Notes under the pieces: model-generated | What the model was told of the DNA's origin: nothing | The model's input: only the letters and a program-made list of their open reading frames with translations | The model's database searches: none | From: Comamonas sp. lk | GTDB lineage: Bacteria > Pseudomonadota > Gammaproteobacteria > Burkholderiales > Burkholderiaceae_C | Direction: 5' to 3' | Length of the DNA: 45,153 nucleotides | Assembly: GCA_945860595.1 (NCBI GenBank) | Contig: CAMAQV010000024.1 | Coordinates: 1 to 45,153, forward strand | In this document: piece after piece, positions 34,629 through 44,183 of the stretch | Layout: each line of letters begins with the position of its first letter | Position numbering within the stretch: the first letter of the stretch is position 1 | Made by a program: the position numbers and the translations under genes

Positions 34629-36152
34629 TCAGGCGCTGCGCGCTACCCAATCCGGCAGCTTGAGCCGCTGCACTTTGCCCGACGGCCCGCGCGGTAGGTC
34701 GCTCACAAAGTGGAACACCTTGGGCGTCTTATAACGGCCCAGGTGCGTGGTGCAAAAGTCGCGCAGCGCGGCCTCGTCGGCCGCTTGTCCTTCGCGCAGA
34801 ACAACGCACACCATGATGTCCTGCCCGTAATGCGTATCGGGGATGCCGGTGGCCGCAGCGTCCAGCACGGCGGGGTGGCGCAGCAGCACTTCATCAATCT
34901 CACGCGGCGCGATGTTCTCGCCGCCCTTGATGATCAGCTCTTTGATGCGCCCGGTGACGAAGAAAAAACCATCCGCGTCGCGGTGCCCCAGGTCACCGGT
35001 ACGCAGCCAGCCGTCGGGCGTGAAGCTGGCTTGCGTGGCTGCCTCATTTTTGTAATAGCCGCGCATCACCTGCGGGCCCCGGATGGCGATTTCGCCGGTG
35101 CCGCCGTCGGGCACGGGCTGCAAGCCCGCGTCGATCACGCAGGCCTCGCATCCTGACGCGCGTCCGACCGAACCCAGCTTGCGCAGCGCTGGCTCCAGTG
35201 GGTTAGAGAACGCGGGCGCAACCGTCTCGGTCAGGCCCATGGTTTCGATCACGCCAATACCAAAGCGCGTCTCAAAAGCTTGCAGATGCGCGGGCGGCAA
35301 AGCGGCCGATGCGCTACGGCAAAAGCGGATGCCGCGCAACGATTCCTGTGCTGGCGTTGCACCTTCGAGCAGGTACGAGATCATGGTCGGCACCACATTG
35401 ATCCAGGTGCAGGCGCTGCCAGTGGCCTGCTGCCAGAAACTGCCCGCTGAAAAGCGCGGCGGCATGGCCAGGCTGCCGCCGTGGGCCAGCGGGGCCAGCA
35501 TGGTTACTGCAAAGGCGTTGATGTGGTAGAGCGGGAGCACGGCCAGCACGCGGTCGTGCGGGGCCAGCCCGTGTTCGCGGCTGATGCTGTGCGCGTTCGC
35601 AGCCAGATTGGCTTGGGTGAGCACCACGCCTTTGGGTACGCCCGTGGTGCCCGAGGTGTACATCAGCAAAGCCATGGCATCGGCTGCGGGATCCGGCGTC
35701 ACCGTGGCGTTTTCCGGCAGCGGGTCGTGCGCAGCGTCGAAGTCGGCGCTGCACACCAGCAGCGCCACCGGCCTCGCCAGCGTGGCAATCACCGCGCGCA
35801 CGGTGTCCGCCCATTCCGGGCTGGCGATCACCAATTTGCAGTCGCTGTGGTCCAGCACGTAGCGCATCTGCTCGGCGCTGGACAGCAGGTTTACCGGGTT
35901 GACGCACCAGCCGCCGTGCAGCGCACCGAGCAGCAAGCGCAGGGTGTTCAGGCCGTTGGGCATGACCAGCGAGACCGTGTCGCCCGGCTGCGTGCCCTGC
36001 GCGATCAGCAGTGTGGCCACGCGCTGGCATTGCTGTTCCAAGCCGGCGTAATCCATGCGGTCCGCGCTTTCGGTGGCCAGGGCGTAGAGCGCTTGCGGTT
36101 GCGCCTGTGCCTGCTGCGCAATCAGCCAACGCACGCTTGCATGCGGGTTCAT
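34629..36152 (-). CDS. AMP-forming acyl-CoA synthetase/ligase (possible SauT-like)
   Basis: 507 residues, ANL superfamily. The phosphate-binding loop is YTSGTTGVPKG at 165-175, followed by LPLYHINAFAVT. MGLTETV, GWLRTGDLGHRD and GRIKELIIKGGENIAPREID are the adenylation and hinge motifs. K493 in GPSGKVQR is the catalytic C-terminal lysine. It activates a carboxylate as acyl-AMP and then acyl-CoA. It is the last gene of a minus-strand operon, overlapping the aldehyde dehydrogenase stop/start by ATGA. Ligase plus CoA-acylating dehydrogenase would reduce a carboxylate to its aldehyde, as SauT/SauS do for sulfoacetate. The natural substrate remains an inference. Confidence 0.88.
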   Translation of the reverse strand: MNPHASVRWLIAQQAQAQPQALYALATESADRMDYAGLEQQCQRVATLLIAQGTQPGDTVSLVMPNGLNTLRLLLGALHGGWCVNPVNLLSSAEQMRYVLDHSDCKLVIASPEWADTVRAVIATLARPVALLVCSADFDAAHDPLPENATVTPDPAADAMALLMYTSGTTGVPKGVVLTQANLAANAHSISREHGLAPHDRVLAVLPLYHINAFAVTMLAPLAHGGSLAMPPRFSAGSFWQQATGSACTWINVVPTMISYLLEGATPAQESLRGIRFCRSASAALPPAHLQAFETRFGIGVIETMGLTETVAPAFSNPLEPALRKLGSVGRASGCEACVIDAGLQPVPDGGTGEIAIRGPQVMRGYYKNEAATQASFTPDGWLRTGDLGHRDADGFFFVTGRIKELIIKGGENIAPREIDEVLLRHPAVLDAAATGIPDTHYGQDIMVCVVLREGQAADEAALRDFCTTHLGRYKTPKVFHFVSDLPRGPSGKVQRLKLPDWVARSA

Positions 36153-37576
36153 GTGCGCCCGTACTTGCTGAAGTAGCCGCCCAGCACATCGTCCTCCGAG
36201 GGCATGCGCTCGGGTATCGGGCGGGCCACGCGGGTGATGTTGAGGTAGTGACGGTAGTTCATGTTGTCAGAGAAATTATTTTTGCCCCAGGTGCCGCAAC
36301 CCATGCTGAGCGAAAACGGCAAACCGTTGTCAAAACTGCCGCCGGTGGCGATGCAATGCGCCTGGTCCACGATCACGCGCGACACCGGCAGGCGCAGGCC
36401 CAGATCCAGCGCACGGTGGTGCAGTGCGCTGTGCAAACCCACCGAATGCCCCGCGCCTTGGAAAGCGTAAATCTGCTCGACCCGCTGCATGGCTTGCTCA
36501 AAATCCGCCGCTGCGTAAACACTGAGCACCGGGCTGAGCTTCTCGCCTGAGAAGGGGTGTTTCTCGCCCACGCTGTCTTCTTCGACCAGCAGCACGCGGG
36601 GTTGCAGCGCGGCAATCCCGGCCAAGCCGGCGCGCTCGGCGATCACCGTGGCGTTCTGCCCGATCACAGCGTTGGACAGCTTGCCTTGCGGCCACATCAG
36701 CGCTTGCAACTCGGCTTTTTGATCGGCGCTCAGCAGCACCGCACCGCCGGCTTGCAGTGCCGCCAGCAGCGGCGCACGCACCGCATCCAACACCACGATG
36801 CTGTTCTCCGAAGAGCAACTGGTGGCGTTGTCAAAAGTCTTGGAGCGCAGGATGCGCGCCGCCGCCAATTCCAGATCCGCGGTCTCGTCCACGATGCCGG
36901 CCACATTGCCCGCGCCCACACCAAAAGCCGGCGTGCCGCTGGCATAGGCGGCGCGGACATTGGCTTGCGATCCGGTGGCCACGACCAGGTCGCAGGCCGC
37001 CATCAAGGCCAGCGTGGCGGCTTTGCCAATCGGCTGCGGCAGCACCTGTACCAGATCACGCGGTGCGCCGATGCGGTCAAAGGCGGCGTGGATGTATTCC
37101 AGCAATTTGGCGCAGGTGGCCCAGCCCTTGGGTGAGGGCGCGATGACCACGGCGTTGCGCCCCTTGAGCGCGTTGATGATCTTGTTGGCCGGTGTGGCCG
37201 CCGGGTTGGTTGATGGCGTGACCGCGCAGACCACGCCCACCGGGCGGGCGATTTCGGTGATGCCCTTGGCGAGGTCCTCGGCAATCACGCCGACTGATGG
37301 GGCCCCCTGCAGATCGCGCAACAGACCCAGGGTCTTGCGGTAGTTTTTGCGGACCTTGTCTTCCACATTGCCGACGCCGGTATCCGATACGGCCAACTCG
37401 GCCAGGGCACGGTTGCGCTCCGGTTCGATGATGGCCCAGCCAGCGGCGGCGACCAGTTCGTCGACGCGCGCCTGGTCATAGCCATTGGCAATGGTCTGGG
37501 CCGCCCGCGCCCGTGCGACCAGTCCAGCAACTTCCGGGTTGGCGGCTAGCGCCGTAGCGTCAGGGGTGTGCGCCAT
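36149..37576 (-). CDS. CoA-acylating aldehyde dehydrogenase (possible sulfoacetaldehyde dehydrogenase, SauS-like)
   Basis: 475 residues. The catalytic cysteine is C254 in NATSCSSENS, with VCAVTPSTNPAATPANKIIN (NAD-binding start), TGSQANVRAAYASG and FGVGAGNVAGIVDETAD. This pattern belongs to the acylating (EutE/AdhE-N/SauS) branch, not to ordinary aldehyde dehydrogenases. The C-terminus (MGCGTWGKNNFSDNMNYRHY plus LNITRVARPIPE) is typical of short-aldehyde enzymes such as SauS. It interconverts an aldehyde and the acyl-CoA made by the neighbouring ligase. Acetaldehyde or another short aldehyde is an alternative substrate. Directly abuts the Bug receptor gene. Confidence 0.85.
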   Translation of the reverse strand: MAHTPDATALAANPEVAGLVARARAAQTIANGYDQARVDELVAAAGWAIIEPERNRALAELAVSDTGVGNVEDKVRKNYRKTLGLLRDLQGAPSVGVIAEDLAKGITEIARPVGVVCAVTPSTNPAATPANKIINALKGRNAVVIAPSPKGWATCAKLLEYIHAAFDRIGAPRDLVQVLPQPIGKAATLALMAACDLVVATGSQANVRAAYASGTPAFGVGAGNVAGIVDETADLELAAARILRSKTFDNATSCSSENSIVVLDAVRAPLLAALQAGGAVLLSADQKAELQALMWPQGKLSNAVIGQNATVIAERAGLAGIAALQPRVLLVEEDSVGEKHPFSGEKLSPVLSVYAAADFEQAMQRVEQIYAFQGAGHSVGLHSALHHRALDLGLRLPVSRVIVDQAHCIATGGSFDNGLPFSLSMGCGTWGKNNFSDNMNYRHYLNITRVARPIPERMPSEDDVLGGYFSKYGRT

Positions 37577-38572
37577 TCAGTCGGCTTTGATGTTGGCGTC
37601 TTTGGCCAGCTTGGCCCATTTGGGCAGCTCAGCGGCAATCACCTTGGCCAGCGCCTCGGGCGTGCCACCCACGGCGTCGGCACCTTGCTCGAGCAACTGG
37701 TTGCGGGTTGCAGGCTCGGACAGCACGGTATTCAGCGCCTTGTTCAGCTTCTCAACGATGGCGCGTGGCGTTTTGGCCGGCACCAGCATGGCGTACCAGG
37801 AGTCGACTTCAAAGTCGGCAACACCGGCTTCCTGCATGGTGGGCACATCCGGGAAAGCGGGGCTGCGTTTGAGCGTGGAGACCGCCAGCGCGCGCAATTT
37901 ACCGGCCTTGACCTGCTGTGCGGCAGCGGGAATCGAGACCCAGATCAGCGGCACCTGGCCGCCCATCACGTCAGTGACAGCCGGGCCGCCGCCACGGTAG
38001 GGGATGTGCACCATCTGCGCGCCGGTGCGGATCACCATCAACTCACCGGCCAAATGGCCGGGCGAGCCGTTGCCCACCGAGGCGAAGGAAAACTTGTCGG
38101 GTGCGGCCTTGGCCTGCGCCACCAGATCGGCTACCGTGCGCACCGGCACGCCGGGGTTGGCCGCCAGTAGCTGCGGTAACGAGGCGACCAGTCCAACGGG
38201 CTCAAAGTCTTTCAGCGTGTCGTAGGGCAGCTTGGGGAATATCGCCGGGTTGATGGTGTGCGAGCTCAGGGTGAACAGCACGGTGTAGCCGTCGGGTGCC
38301 GCTTTGGCAACCACGTCGGTACCCAGCGAACCGCCAGCCCCACCCTTGTTCTCGATCACGATGGACTGGCCCAGCACCGCCTGCAGCCGGGGCTGCACGA
38401 TGCGCGCGACCACATCGGTGCCGCCGCCGGGCGGGTAGGGCACGACAAATTTGATGGGGCGTTCCGGGTAGCCATCGGCCAGCGCCGCCAGGGGCGTGGC
38501 TAGGCTGTATGCCGTGCCTAGCACCAGTAGCGCGCTGCGCAAGACCGTATTCGTTTGCAAAAGCAGTTTCAT
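37577..38572 (-). CDS. Bug-family periplasmic solute-binding protein of a tripartite tricarboxylate-type (TTT) system
   Basis: 331 residues with a signal peptide (about residues 1-32, LLVLGTAYSLATPLAALADG). The mature part shows YPERPIKFVVPYPPGGGTDVVARIV, ENKGGAGGSLGTDVVAKAAP plus DGYTVLF, and IPYRGGGPAVTDVMGGQVPL, the Bug/TctC signatures with the two loops that hold a carboxylate ligand. GAGGAG lies a few bases before the start. No TctA/TctB membrane genes are in the window. Many Bug proteins are orphans that use distant membrane partners. As first gene of the operon it probably presents the acid that the ligase/dehydrogenase pair uses. Confidence 0.9.
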   Translation of the reverse strand: MKLLLQTNTVLRSALLVLGTAYSLATPLAALADGYPERPIKFVVPYPPGGGTDVVARIVQPRLQAVLGQSIVIENKGGAGGSLGTDVVAKAAPDGYTVLFTLSSHTINPAIFPKLPYDTLKDFEPVGLVASLPQLLAANPGVPVRTVADLVAQAKAAPDKFSFASVGNGSPGHLAGELMVIRTGAQMVHIPYRGGGPAVTDVMGGQVPLIWVSIPAAAQQVKAGKLRALAVSTLKRSPAFPDVPTMQEAGVADFEVDSWYAMLVPAKTPRAIVEKLNKALNTVLSEPATRNQLLEQGADAVGGTPEALAKVIAAELPKWAKLAKDANIKAD

Positions 38573-38588
38573 CGCGACTCCTCATGTA

Positions 38589-38617
38589 GTGATAGAAGAC
38601 CAATGTTCCATTGTGCA
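38589..38617 (-). promoter_or_regulatory. Candidate promoter of the Bug-ALDH-ligase operon with palindrome in the spacer
   Basis: On the minus strand TGCACA (38617-38612) and TATCAC (38594-38589) are 17 bases apart, four of six matches each. A CAATG-TTC-CATTG inverted repeat (38601-38613) lies in the spacer and could bind a repressor. The rest of 38573-38703 shows nothing else. Confidence 0.35.
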
Positions 38618-38703
38618 CGGTGATGGTCGGCCTCTGCCTGCCCAGAGACTGGCAGTTGCGGTCGGCGCTGTGCGGTGGCTGAGCACGCGCTTGTGGCGTA
38701 GCG

Positions 38704-40197
38704 TCAGGTGGCGGTCGTCTGGCGCACGGCGCGCTCCCAGCGCTGCATTAGCATGGCGGCGGCGTCGGCGCTGATGGACGGCTCAAAACGGCGTTCGATT
38801 TGCCAAAGCTGGGAGATGTCTTCGGTGCTGCGGTAGACGCCGGTGCTCAAGCCAGCCAGATAGGCCGCACCCAGCGCGGTCGTTTCGGTCACCTGCGGGC
38901 GCAGTACGGGGATACCGAGCAGATCGGCCTGAAACTGCATCAGCAAATTGTTGACACAGGCGCCGCCGTCCACCCGCAGTTCGCGCAGTGGCGCGGCCCC
39001 GGCGGCCTGCGCGTCGCGCGCCATGGCCAGCAGCAGTGCGGCGCTTTGGAAGGCGATGCTCTCCAGAGCCGCACGGGCGATGTGGGCGCGGGTGCTGCCG
39101 CGCGTCAGCCCGGTGATAGTGCCGCGCGCCTCCGGGTTCCAGTACGGCGCGCCCAGGCCGGTAAACGCCGGGACCACCATCACGCCGCCGTTATCAGGCA
39201 CCGACTCGGCCAGCGCCTGCACCTCGGCGCTACTTTGGATCGCGCCCAGGCCGTCGCGCAGCCACTGCACCACCGCCCCGCCGACGAAGACGCTGCCTTC
39301 CAGGGCGAATTCGGGCACGGCGCTGGGCTGCGCTGCGCTGGTGGTGATCAGGCCGTTGGCCGATGTCTGGAACTGCGTGCCGGTGTGCATCAGCATGAAG
39401 CAGCCGGTACCGTAGGTGTTTTTGGCCATGCCGGCGCTGAAGCAGGCCTGGCCGAACAGCGCGCTTTGCTGGTCACCGGCCATGCCGCCTACCGGCAGGG
39501 CGTGGCCTAGGTGCGTGGCCTGCACTTCACCGAACAGGCTGGCGCTGGCCTGGATCTGCGGCATCAGCGCCGCCGGAATCCGCAGCGCGTCCAGCAGCTC
39601 GGTGTCCCAGGTGTTGTGGTGCACATTGAAAAGCATGGTGCGCGCGGCGTTGCTGACGTCGGTGGCGTGGACCGCGCCGCCGGTGAGCTGCCACAACAGC
39701 CAGCAGTCGACGGTGCCGAACAGCAAGTCACCGGCTGCCGCTTGGGCGCGCGCGCCGTCCACGTTGTCCAGGATCCACTGTAGCTTGGTGCCGGAGAAAT
39801 AGGCGTCAACCAATAAGCCGGTTTTTTGTTGGATGACCGGGGCCATGCCCTGCGCGCGCAAGGCTGCGCAGGCGGGTTCAGCCCGGCGGTCCTGCCAAAC
39901 GATGGCGTTGTAGATCGGCTGACCGGTGTGCCGGTTCCACACCACCGTGGTTTCGCGCTGGTTGGTAATGCCCACGGCACGCAGTTGCGCGGCCGTGATG
40001 CCGGCTTTGGCCAGGACCTGGCGGGCGGTGGCCAGCTGGCTGGACCAGATTTCCAGCGGCTTATGTTCCACCCAGCCCGGTTGCGGGTAGATCTGCTGGA
40101 TCTCCTGCTGCGCGATGGCGACGATATGGCCGCGCGCATCGAACACGATGCTGCGCGAGCTGGTGGTACCTTGGTCCAGTGCGAGGATGTAGGTCAT
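38704..40197 (-). CDS. glpK: Glycerol kinase
   Basis: 497 residues, FGGY family. [16 protein letters not shown] at the N-terminus is the phosphate-binding motif. [20 protein letters not shown] with IVWQDRR supplies the glycerol-contacting arginine and glutamate. [46 protein letters not shown] and [18 protein letters not shown] complete the family pattern. It phosphorylates glycerol to glycerol-3-phosphate in the cytoplasm, trapping what the divergent ABC importer brings in. It is downstream of glpR in the same minus-strand operon. Confidence 0.96.
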   Translation of the reverse strand: MTYILALDQGTTSSRSIVFDARGHIVAIAQQEIQQIYPQPGWVEHKPLEIWSSQLATARQVLAKAGITAAQLRAVGITNQRETTVVWNRHTGQPIYNAIVWQDRRAEPACAALRAQGMAPVIQQKTGLLVDAYFSGTKLQWILDNVDGARAQAAAGDLLFGTVDCWLLWQLTGGAVHATDVSNAARTMLFNVHHNTWDTELLDALRIPAALMPQIQASASLFGEVQATHLGHALPVGGMAGDQQSALFGQACFSAGMAKNTYGTGCFMLMHTGTQFQTSANGLITTSAAQPSAVPEFALEGSVFVGGAVVQWLRDGLGAIQSSAEVQALAESVPDNGGVMVVPAFTGLGAPYWNPEARGTITGLTRGSTRAHIARAALESIAFQSAALLLAMARDAQAAGAAPLRELRVDGGACVNNLLMQFQADLLGIPVLRPQVTETTALGAAYLAGLSTGVYRSTEDISQLWQIERRFEPSISADAAAMLMQRWERAVRQTTAT

Positions 40198-40224
40198 GGC
40201 GGTTGTGCCTTTGCTGCCGGTTGT

Positions 40225-40992
40225 TCAGGAAGACGCCAGCTCGAAGCGCACCTGCGAGTCGGCCAGCAGTTGCGGAAAGGGTTCGGGCGGAGTGGCGTCG
40301 CTGAACAGGCGGTCAATGGCCGACAGGGGCGCTACTTCGACCATGGCCGAACGCGTGAACTTGCTGCTATCGGCTGCCAGCCAGACTTCTCGGGCGTGGG
40401 CGATGATGCTTTGGGAGACCTTGACCTCGCGGAAGTCAAAGTCGCGCAGCGAGCCATCGGGCTCAATCGCCGATATGCCGATCAGGGCGATGTCGACCTT
40501 GAACTGGCGGATGAAGTCCATCGCCGCCTCGCCCACGATGCCGCGGTCGCGCGCGCGCACCACGCCGCCTACCACGATGACTTCGCACTGTGGGTTGGCG
40601 CTCAAGATGCTGGCCACGTTCAGGTTGTTGGTGATCACCCGCAGCCCGCTGTGGTTGATCAGCTCGCGCGCAATGGCTTCCACTGTGGTGCCGATGTTCA
40701 GTATTAGCGAGCACCCATTGGGTACGGCGGCGGCGACGGCGCGGGCAATGCTGGCTTTGCCCGGGGCGTTCAGCACCTCCCGTTGGCGGTAGGCAATGTT
40801 CTCCACTGTGGAACTGGGCACCCGCACGCCGCCATGGAAACGCGCCAGCAAGCCCTCGTCGGCCAGGCGCTGCACATCGCGGCGCACGGTTTGCAGGGTC
40901 ACGCCCAGCGTGTCGGCCAGGTGTTCGACCGTGACCGATCCCTGGGTTTTCACCACGTCCATCAAGGTCAGTTGGCGGGGGTTGGGGTTCAT
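40225..40992 (-). CDS. glpR: DeoR-family transcriptional regulator, probable GlpR
   Basis: 255 residues. The N-terminal winged helix (RQLTLMDVVKTQGSVTVEHL, then ADTLGVTLQTVRRDVQRL) has the DeoR pattern. The C-terminal sugar-phosphate isomerase-like effector domain contains LNIGTTVEAIAREL, ITNNLNVASIL, VVGGVVRARDRGIVGEAA and LAADSSKF. In GlpR the effector is glycerol or glycerol-3-phosphate. It sits upstream of glpK and diverges from glpS with a 131-base control region containing three CGAAC/T-type repeats. This arrangement supports repression of both arms of the glycerol locus. Confidence 0.88.
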   Translation of the reverse strand: MNPNPRQLTLMDVVKTQGSVTVEHLADTLGVTLQTVRRDVQRLADEGLLARFHGGVRVPSSTVENIAYRQREVLNAPGKASIARAVAAAVPNGCSLILNIGTTVEAIARELINHSGLRVITNNLNVASILSANPQCEVIVVGGVVRARDRGIVGEAAMDFIRQFKVDIALIGISAIEPDGSLRDFDFREVKVSQSIIAHAREVWLAADSSKFTRSAMVEVAPLSAIDRLFSDATPPEPFPQLLADSQVRFELASS

Positions 40993-41007
40993 GCTGCGAC
41001 TTTAAAT

Positions 41008-41069
41008 CGAACAGAAAAGAAAAAACCTAGGGTAAACACCGAATAGAAAAGAACAAATACGAACAATAA
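41008..41069. promoter_or_regulatory. Repeated GlpR-type operator elements between glpR and glpS
   Basis: CGAACAGAAAAGAA (41008-41021) and CGAATAGAAAAGAA (41040-41053) differ by one base and are 32 bases apart, about three helical turns. A shorter copy, CGAACAATAA, is at 41060-41069. Known GlpR sites are built on TTCG/CGAA half-sites. The region is strikingly AT-rich for this genome and should hold both divergent promoters. Confidence 0.6.
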
Positions 41070-41123
41070 TTCTGGCGTTGTTGCACCAAAGTGCAGCACA
41101 GCAGACACACGCAGGGATATGTG

Positions 41124-42212
41124 ATGGAGTTGGATCTTCGGGGTATCAGCAAAAAAGTAGGGGCGCAAACCTGGCTGTACGGGCTGGATTTGGCCCTGCG
41201 CCCGGGCGCGGTCACGATTTTGCTGGGCGCAACGCGGGCGGGCAAAACCAGCTTGATGCGCATCATGGCCGGCCTGGACGCCCCGACCACCGGCAGCGTG
41301 CGGGTGGACGGGGTTGACGTGGTGGGCGTGCCGGTACGTCAGCGCAATGTGTCCATGGTCTACCAGCAGTTCATCAATTACCCCTCCATGACGGTGTTCG
41401 ACAACATTGCCTCGCCACTGAAGCTGCGCGGCGACGCCGACATCGCCCAGCGCGTCCAGACGTTGGCGCAGAAGCTGCATATCGAGATGTTTCTGGACCG
41501 CTACCCTGCGGCACTATCCGGAGGCCAGCAGCAGCGCGTAGCCTTGGCGCGCGCCCTGGCCAAGGACGCACCCCTGCTGCTGCTTGACGAACCCTTGGTT
41601 AATCTGGATTACAAGCTGCGCGAAGAATTGCGCGACGAGCTCACCGCCTTGTTTGCGGCATCTAATTCCACCGTGGTCTATGCCACTACCGAGCCGGGCG
41701 AGGCCTTGCTGCTAGGCGGCTACACGGCGGTGATGGACGCGGGCGAATTGCTGCAATACGGCCCCACGGCGGAGGTCTTCCAGCGCCCACAGTCCATCCG
41801 CGTGGCGCGCGCGTTCAGTGATCCGCCTATGAATTTGCTGGCGGCCCGTGCCGTGGACCATGGTTTACAGTTGGGCAGCAGCGTGACCCTGCCCTGGGAA
41901 GGCCCGCTGGCGGCAGGTGCCTTGACGGCCGGTTTGCGCGCCAGCGCCCTGCACGTGCAGGCGCGCCCCGGCGACGTGGCGCTGGCCGGAGTGGCTGAGC
42001 TGGCCGAGATTTCAGGCTCTGACACTTTTGTCCACCTCAGTACGCCATTGGGCGCGGTGGTGGCGCAACTGGTGGGCGTGCATTACTTTGAATTGGGTGC
42101 CGCAGTGACCATGCATTTCAGTCCGCAGGACGTGTACCTGTTTGACGCGCAGGGTGCGCTCCTGCGCGCGCCGGTGGATCTGCAGCGCGGCGCGGCGCGG
42201 GGAGGGGCTTGA
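41124..42212 (+). CDS. glpS: Glycerol ABC transporter, ATP-binding subunit GlpS
   Basis: 362 residues from ATG 41124 with GCAGGG about eight bases upstream; the earlier start at 41091 is less likely. Walker A is GATRAGKT (35-42), an unusual form typical of GlpS. The signature LSGGQQQ is at 131-137 and Walker B LLLLDEP at 151-157. The switch histidine of the H-loop is replaced by T189 ([10 protein letters not shown] instead of YVTHDQ.EAL). The last ~110 residues form the TOBE/MOI domain. It powers glycerol import together with GlpT, coupled to permeases GlpP and GlpQ at the inner membrane. Confidence 0.92.
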   Translation: MELDLRGISKKVGAQTWLYGLDLALRPGAVTILLGATRAGKTSLMRIMAGLDAPTTGSVRVDGVDVVGVPVRQRNVSMVYQQFINYPSMTVFDNIASPLKLRGDADIAQRVQTLAQKLHIEMFLDRYPAALSGGQQQRVALARALAKDAPLLLLDEPLVNLDYKLREELRDELTALFAASNSTVVYATTEPGEALLLGGYTAVMDAGELLQYGPTAEVFQRPQSIRVARAFSDPPMNLLAARAVDHGLQLGSSVTLPWEGPLAAGALTAGLRASALHVQARPGDVALAGVAELAEISGSDTFVHLSTPLGAVVAQLVGVHYFELGAAVTMHFSPQDVYLFDAQGALLRAPVDLQRGAARGGA

Positions 42213-42213
42213 G

Positions 42214-43293
42214 ATGGCACGCATTGAGCTGGATCTGGCCCATTCCTACAAAGCCAATCCCCGGCAGGACGAGGATTACGCGCTGCTGCCGCTGAAGATG
42301 ACGTTTGAGGACGGCGGTGCGTACGCCTTGCTCGGCCCTTCGGGTTGCGGCAAGACCACCATGCTCAACATCATGTCGGGGCTGGTGGTGCCCTCGCAGG
42401 GCACCGTGCGTTTTGACGGTCAGGACGTGACCCGCGCTACGCCGCAGGCCCGCAACATTGCACAGGTGTTCCAGTTCCCGGTGATTTACGACACCATGAC
42501 GGTGGCCGAGAACCTGGGTTTTCCGCTGCGCAACCGGCGCGTGCCCGCCGACCAGATCAAAAAGCGGGTTGGTGAAATTGCCGAGATGCTGGACATGAGC
42601 GGCCAGCTCAACCAGCGCGCATCGGGTTTGAGCGCCGACGCCAAGCAAAAAATTTCGCTGGGACGCGGGCTGGTGCGCTCGGATGTGTCGGCGGTGCTCT
42701 TCGATGAACCGCTGACCGTGATTGACCCGCATCTGAAATGGCAGCTGCGGCGCAAGCTCAAGCAAATCCACAACGAACTCAAGCTGACCCTGATTTATGT
42801 CACCCATGACCAAGTCGAGGCCTTGACTTTTGCCCAGCAGGTGGTGGTGATGACGCGTGGGCGTGCGGTGCAGATGGGCCCCGCTGCCGAATTGTTCGAG
42901 CGGCCCAGCCACAGCTTTGTGGGTTATTTCATCGGCTCGCCGGGGATGAATTTTTTGCCGGTCACATCCGACGGCAACAGCCTGAAATGCTGCGGCGTAC
43001 CGCTGGGCCAAGCGCGTGCGGGTCAGAGCCTGCCTGCAGGCAATTTGAAGCTGGGCGTGCGCCCCGAATTTGTCGAGCGTGTGGAGCCCCACATCCCTGG
43101 TGCTTTGCCGATGGTGCTGAAACAGGTGCAGGACGTGGGCACCCATTTCATCTGGAGTGCCAGCATCGACGGGCATGTCGTGAAAGCCCGCCTGGCAGTG
43201 GGGGCCGGTGCCACGGCTTTGGGTGAAACGGTCTGGTTCAGAGTGCTGGGGGATAAAAGCTGCATCTACCAGAATGAGGAGATCGTGGCATGA
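42214..43293 (+). CDS. glpT: Glycerol ABC transporter, ATP-binding subunit GlpT
   Basis: 359 residues from ATG 42214, one base after the glpS stop and after GGAGGGG. Walker A GPSGCGKT (41-48), Walker B LFDEP (162-166) and the switch histidine H198 (YVTHDQVEAL) are all present. The ABC signature is degenerate, LSADA (139-143) in place of LSGGQ, a natural complement to the GlpS defects. A C-terminal TOBE domain is present (LKLGVRPEFVERVEPHIPGA region). This is the ABC ATPase of the importer, not the E. coli glycerol-3-phosphate antiporter of the same name. Confidence 0.92.
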   Translation: MARIELDLAHSYKANPRQDEDYALLPLKMTFEDGGAYALLGPSGCGKTTMLNIMSGLVVPSQGTVRFDGQDVTRATPQARNIAQVFQFPVIYDTMTVAENLGFPLRNRRVPADQIKKRVGEIAEMLDMSGQLNQRASGLSADAKQKISLGRGLVRSDVSAVLFDEPLTVIDPHLKWQLRRKLKQIHNELKLTLIYVTHDQVEALTFAQQVVVMTRGRAVQMGPAAELFERPSHSFVGYFIGSPGMNFLPVTSDGNSLKCCGVPLGQARAGQSLPAGNLKLGVRPEFVERVEPHIPGALPMVLKQVQDVGTHFIWSASIDGHVVKARLAVGAGATALGETVWFRVLGDKSCIYQNEEIVA

Positions 43294-44183
43294 GCGATAC
43301 CACCAAACCCGTCAACCAGAAAGCCTGGTTTTTGATTCTGCCGGTGCTGGTGTGCGTGGCCTTCTCGGCCATCTTGCCGCTGATGACCGTGGTCAATTAC
43401 TCGGTGCAGGACATCATTTCACCGGAGCGGCGCATTTTTGTCGGCACCGAATGGTTTGCGGCCATCATGCGCGACGAAGAATTGCATGGCGCTTTGTGGC
43501 GGCAGATGCAGTTTTCCCTGGCGGTGCTGCTGATCGAGATTCCGTTGGGTATTCTGCTGGCGCTGTCCATGCCGGCCACGGGTTGGAAATCGTCGGCTAC
43601 GTTGGTGCTGGTTTCGCTCTCGCTGCTCATCCCCTGGAACGTGGTGGGAACGATATGGCAAATTTTCGGGCGCGCCGACATCGGTCTGATGGGGGCGGCG
43701 CTGCAAGGCATGGGCATTGATTACAGCTACACCGGCAACGCCACCCACGCCTGGCTGACGGTGCTGCTGATGGACGTGTGGCACTGGACACCGCTGGTGG
43801 GTTTGCTGGGCTATGCCGGGCTGCGGGCTATTCCCGACGCGTACTACCAGGCGGCGCGGATTGACGGGGCCAGCAAGTGGGCGGTTTTCTGGTACGTGCA
43901 ACTGCCCAAGATGCGCGGGGTGCTGGTGATTGCGGTGCTGCTGCGTTTCATGGACAGCTTCATGATTTATACCGAGCCCTTTGTGCTCACGGGCGGTGGG
44001 CCGGGCAATTCGACCACCTTCCTGTCCCAGTTCCTGACGCAAAAAGCGGTGGGCCAGTTTGACCTGGGGCCGGCGGCTGCGTTCTCGCTGATTTACTTCC
44101 TGATTATTTTGCTGCTGTGCTTTGTGCTGTTTAACTGGATGCAGCGCGTGGGCACCCAGCCCAAGGAGGGTGGCAATGGCTGA
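43290..44183 (+). CDS. glpP: Glycerol ABC transporter permease GlpP
   Basis: 297 residues, six hydrophobic segments, binding-protein-dependent transport family (MalF-like half). The EAA cytoplasmic loop YYQAARIDGASKWAVFWYVQ, then LPKMRG, contacts the ATPase. LLIPWNVVGTIWQIFGRADI and FVLTGGGPGNSTTFLSQFL are typical of sugar-type permeases. It starts within the glpT stop (ATGA overlap). It forms the translocation pore with GlpQ. Confidence 0.92.
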   Translation: MSDTTKPVNQKAWFLILPVLVCVAFSAILPLMTVVNYSVQDIISPERRIFVGTEWFAAIMRDEELHGALWRQMQFSLAVLLIEIPLGILLALSMPATGWKSSATLVLVSLSLLIPWNVVGTIWQIFGRADIGLMGAALQGMGIDYSYTGNATHAWLTVLLMDVWHWTPLVGLLGYAGLRAIPDAYYQAARIDGASKWAVFWYVQLPKMRGVLVIAVLLRFMDSFMIYTEPFVLTGGGPGNSTTFLSQFLTQKAVGQFDLGPAAAFSLIYFLIILLLCFVLFNWMQRVGTQPKEGGNG

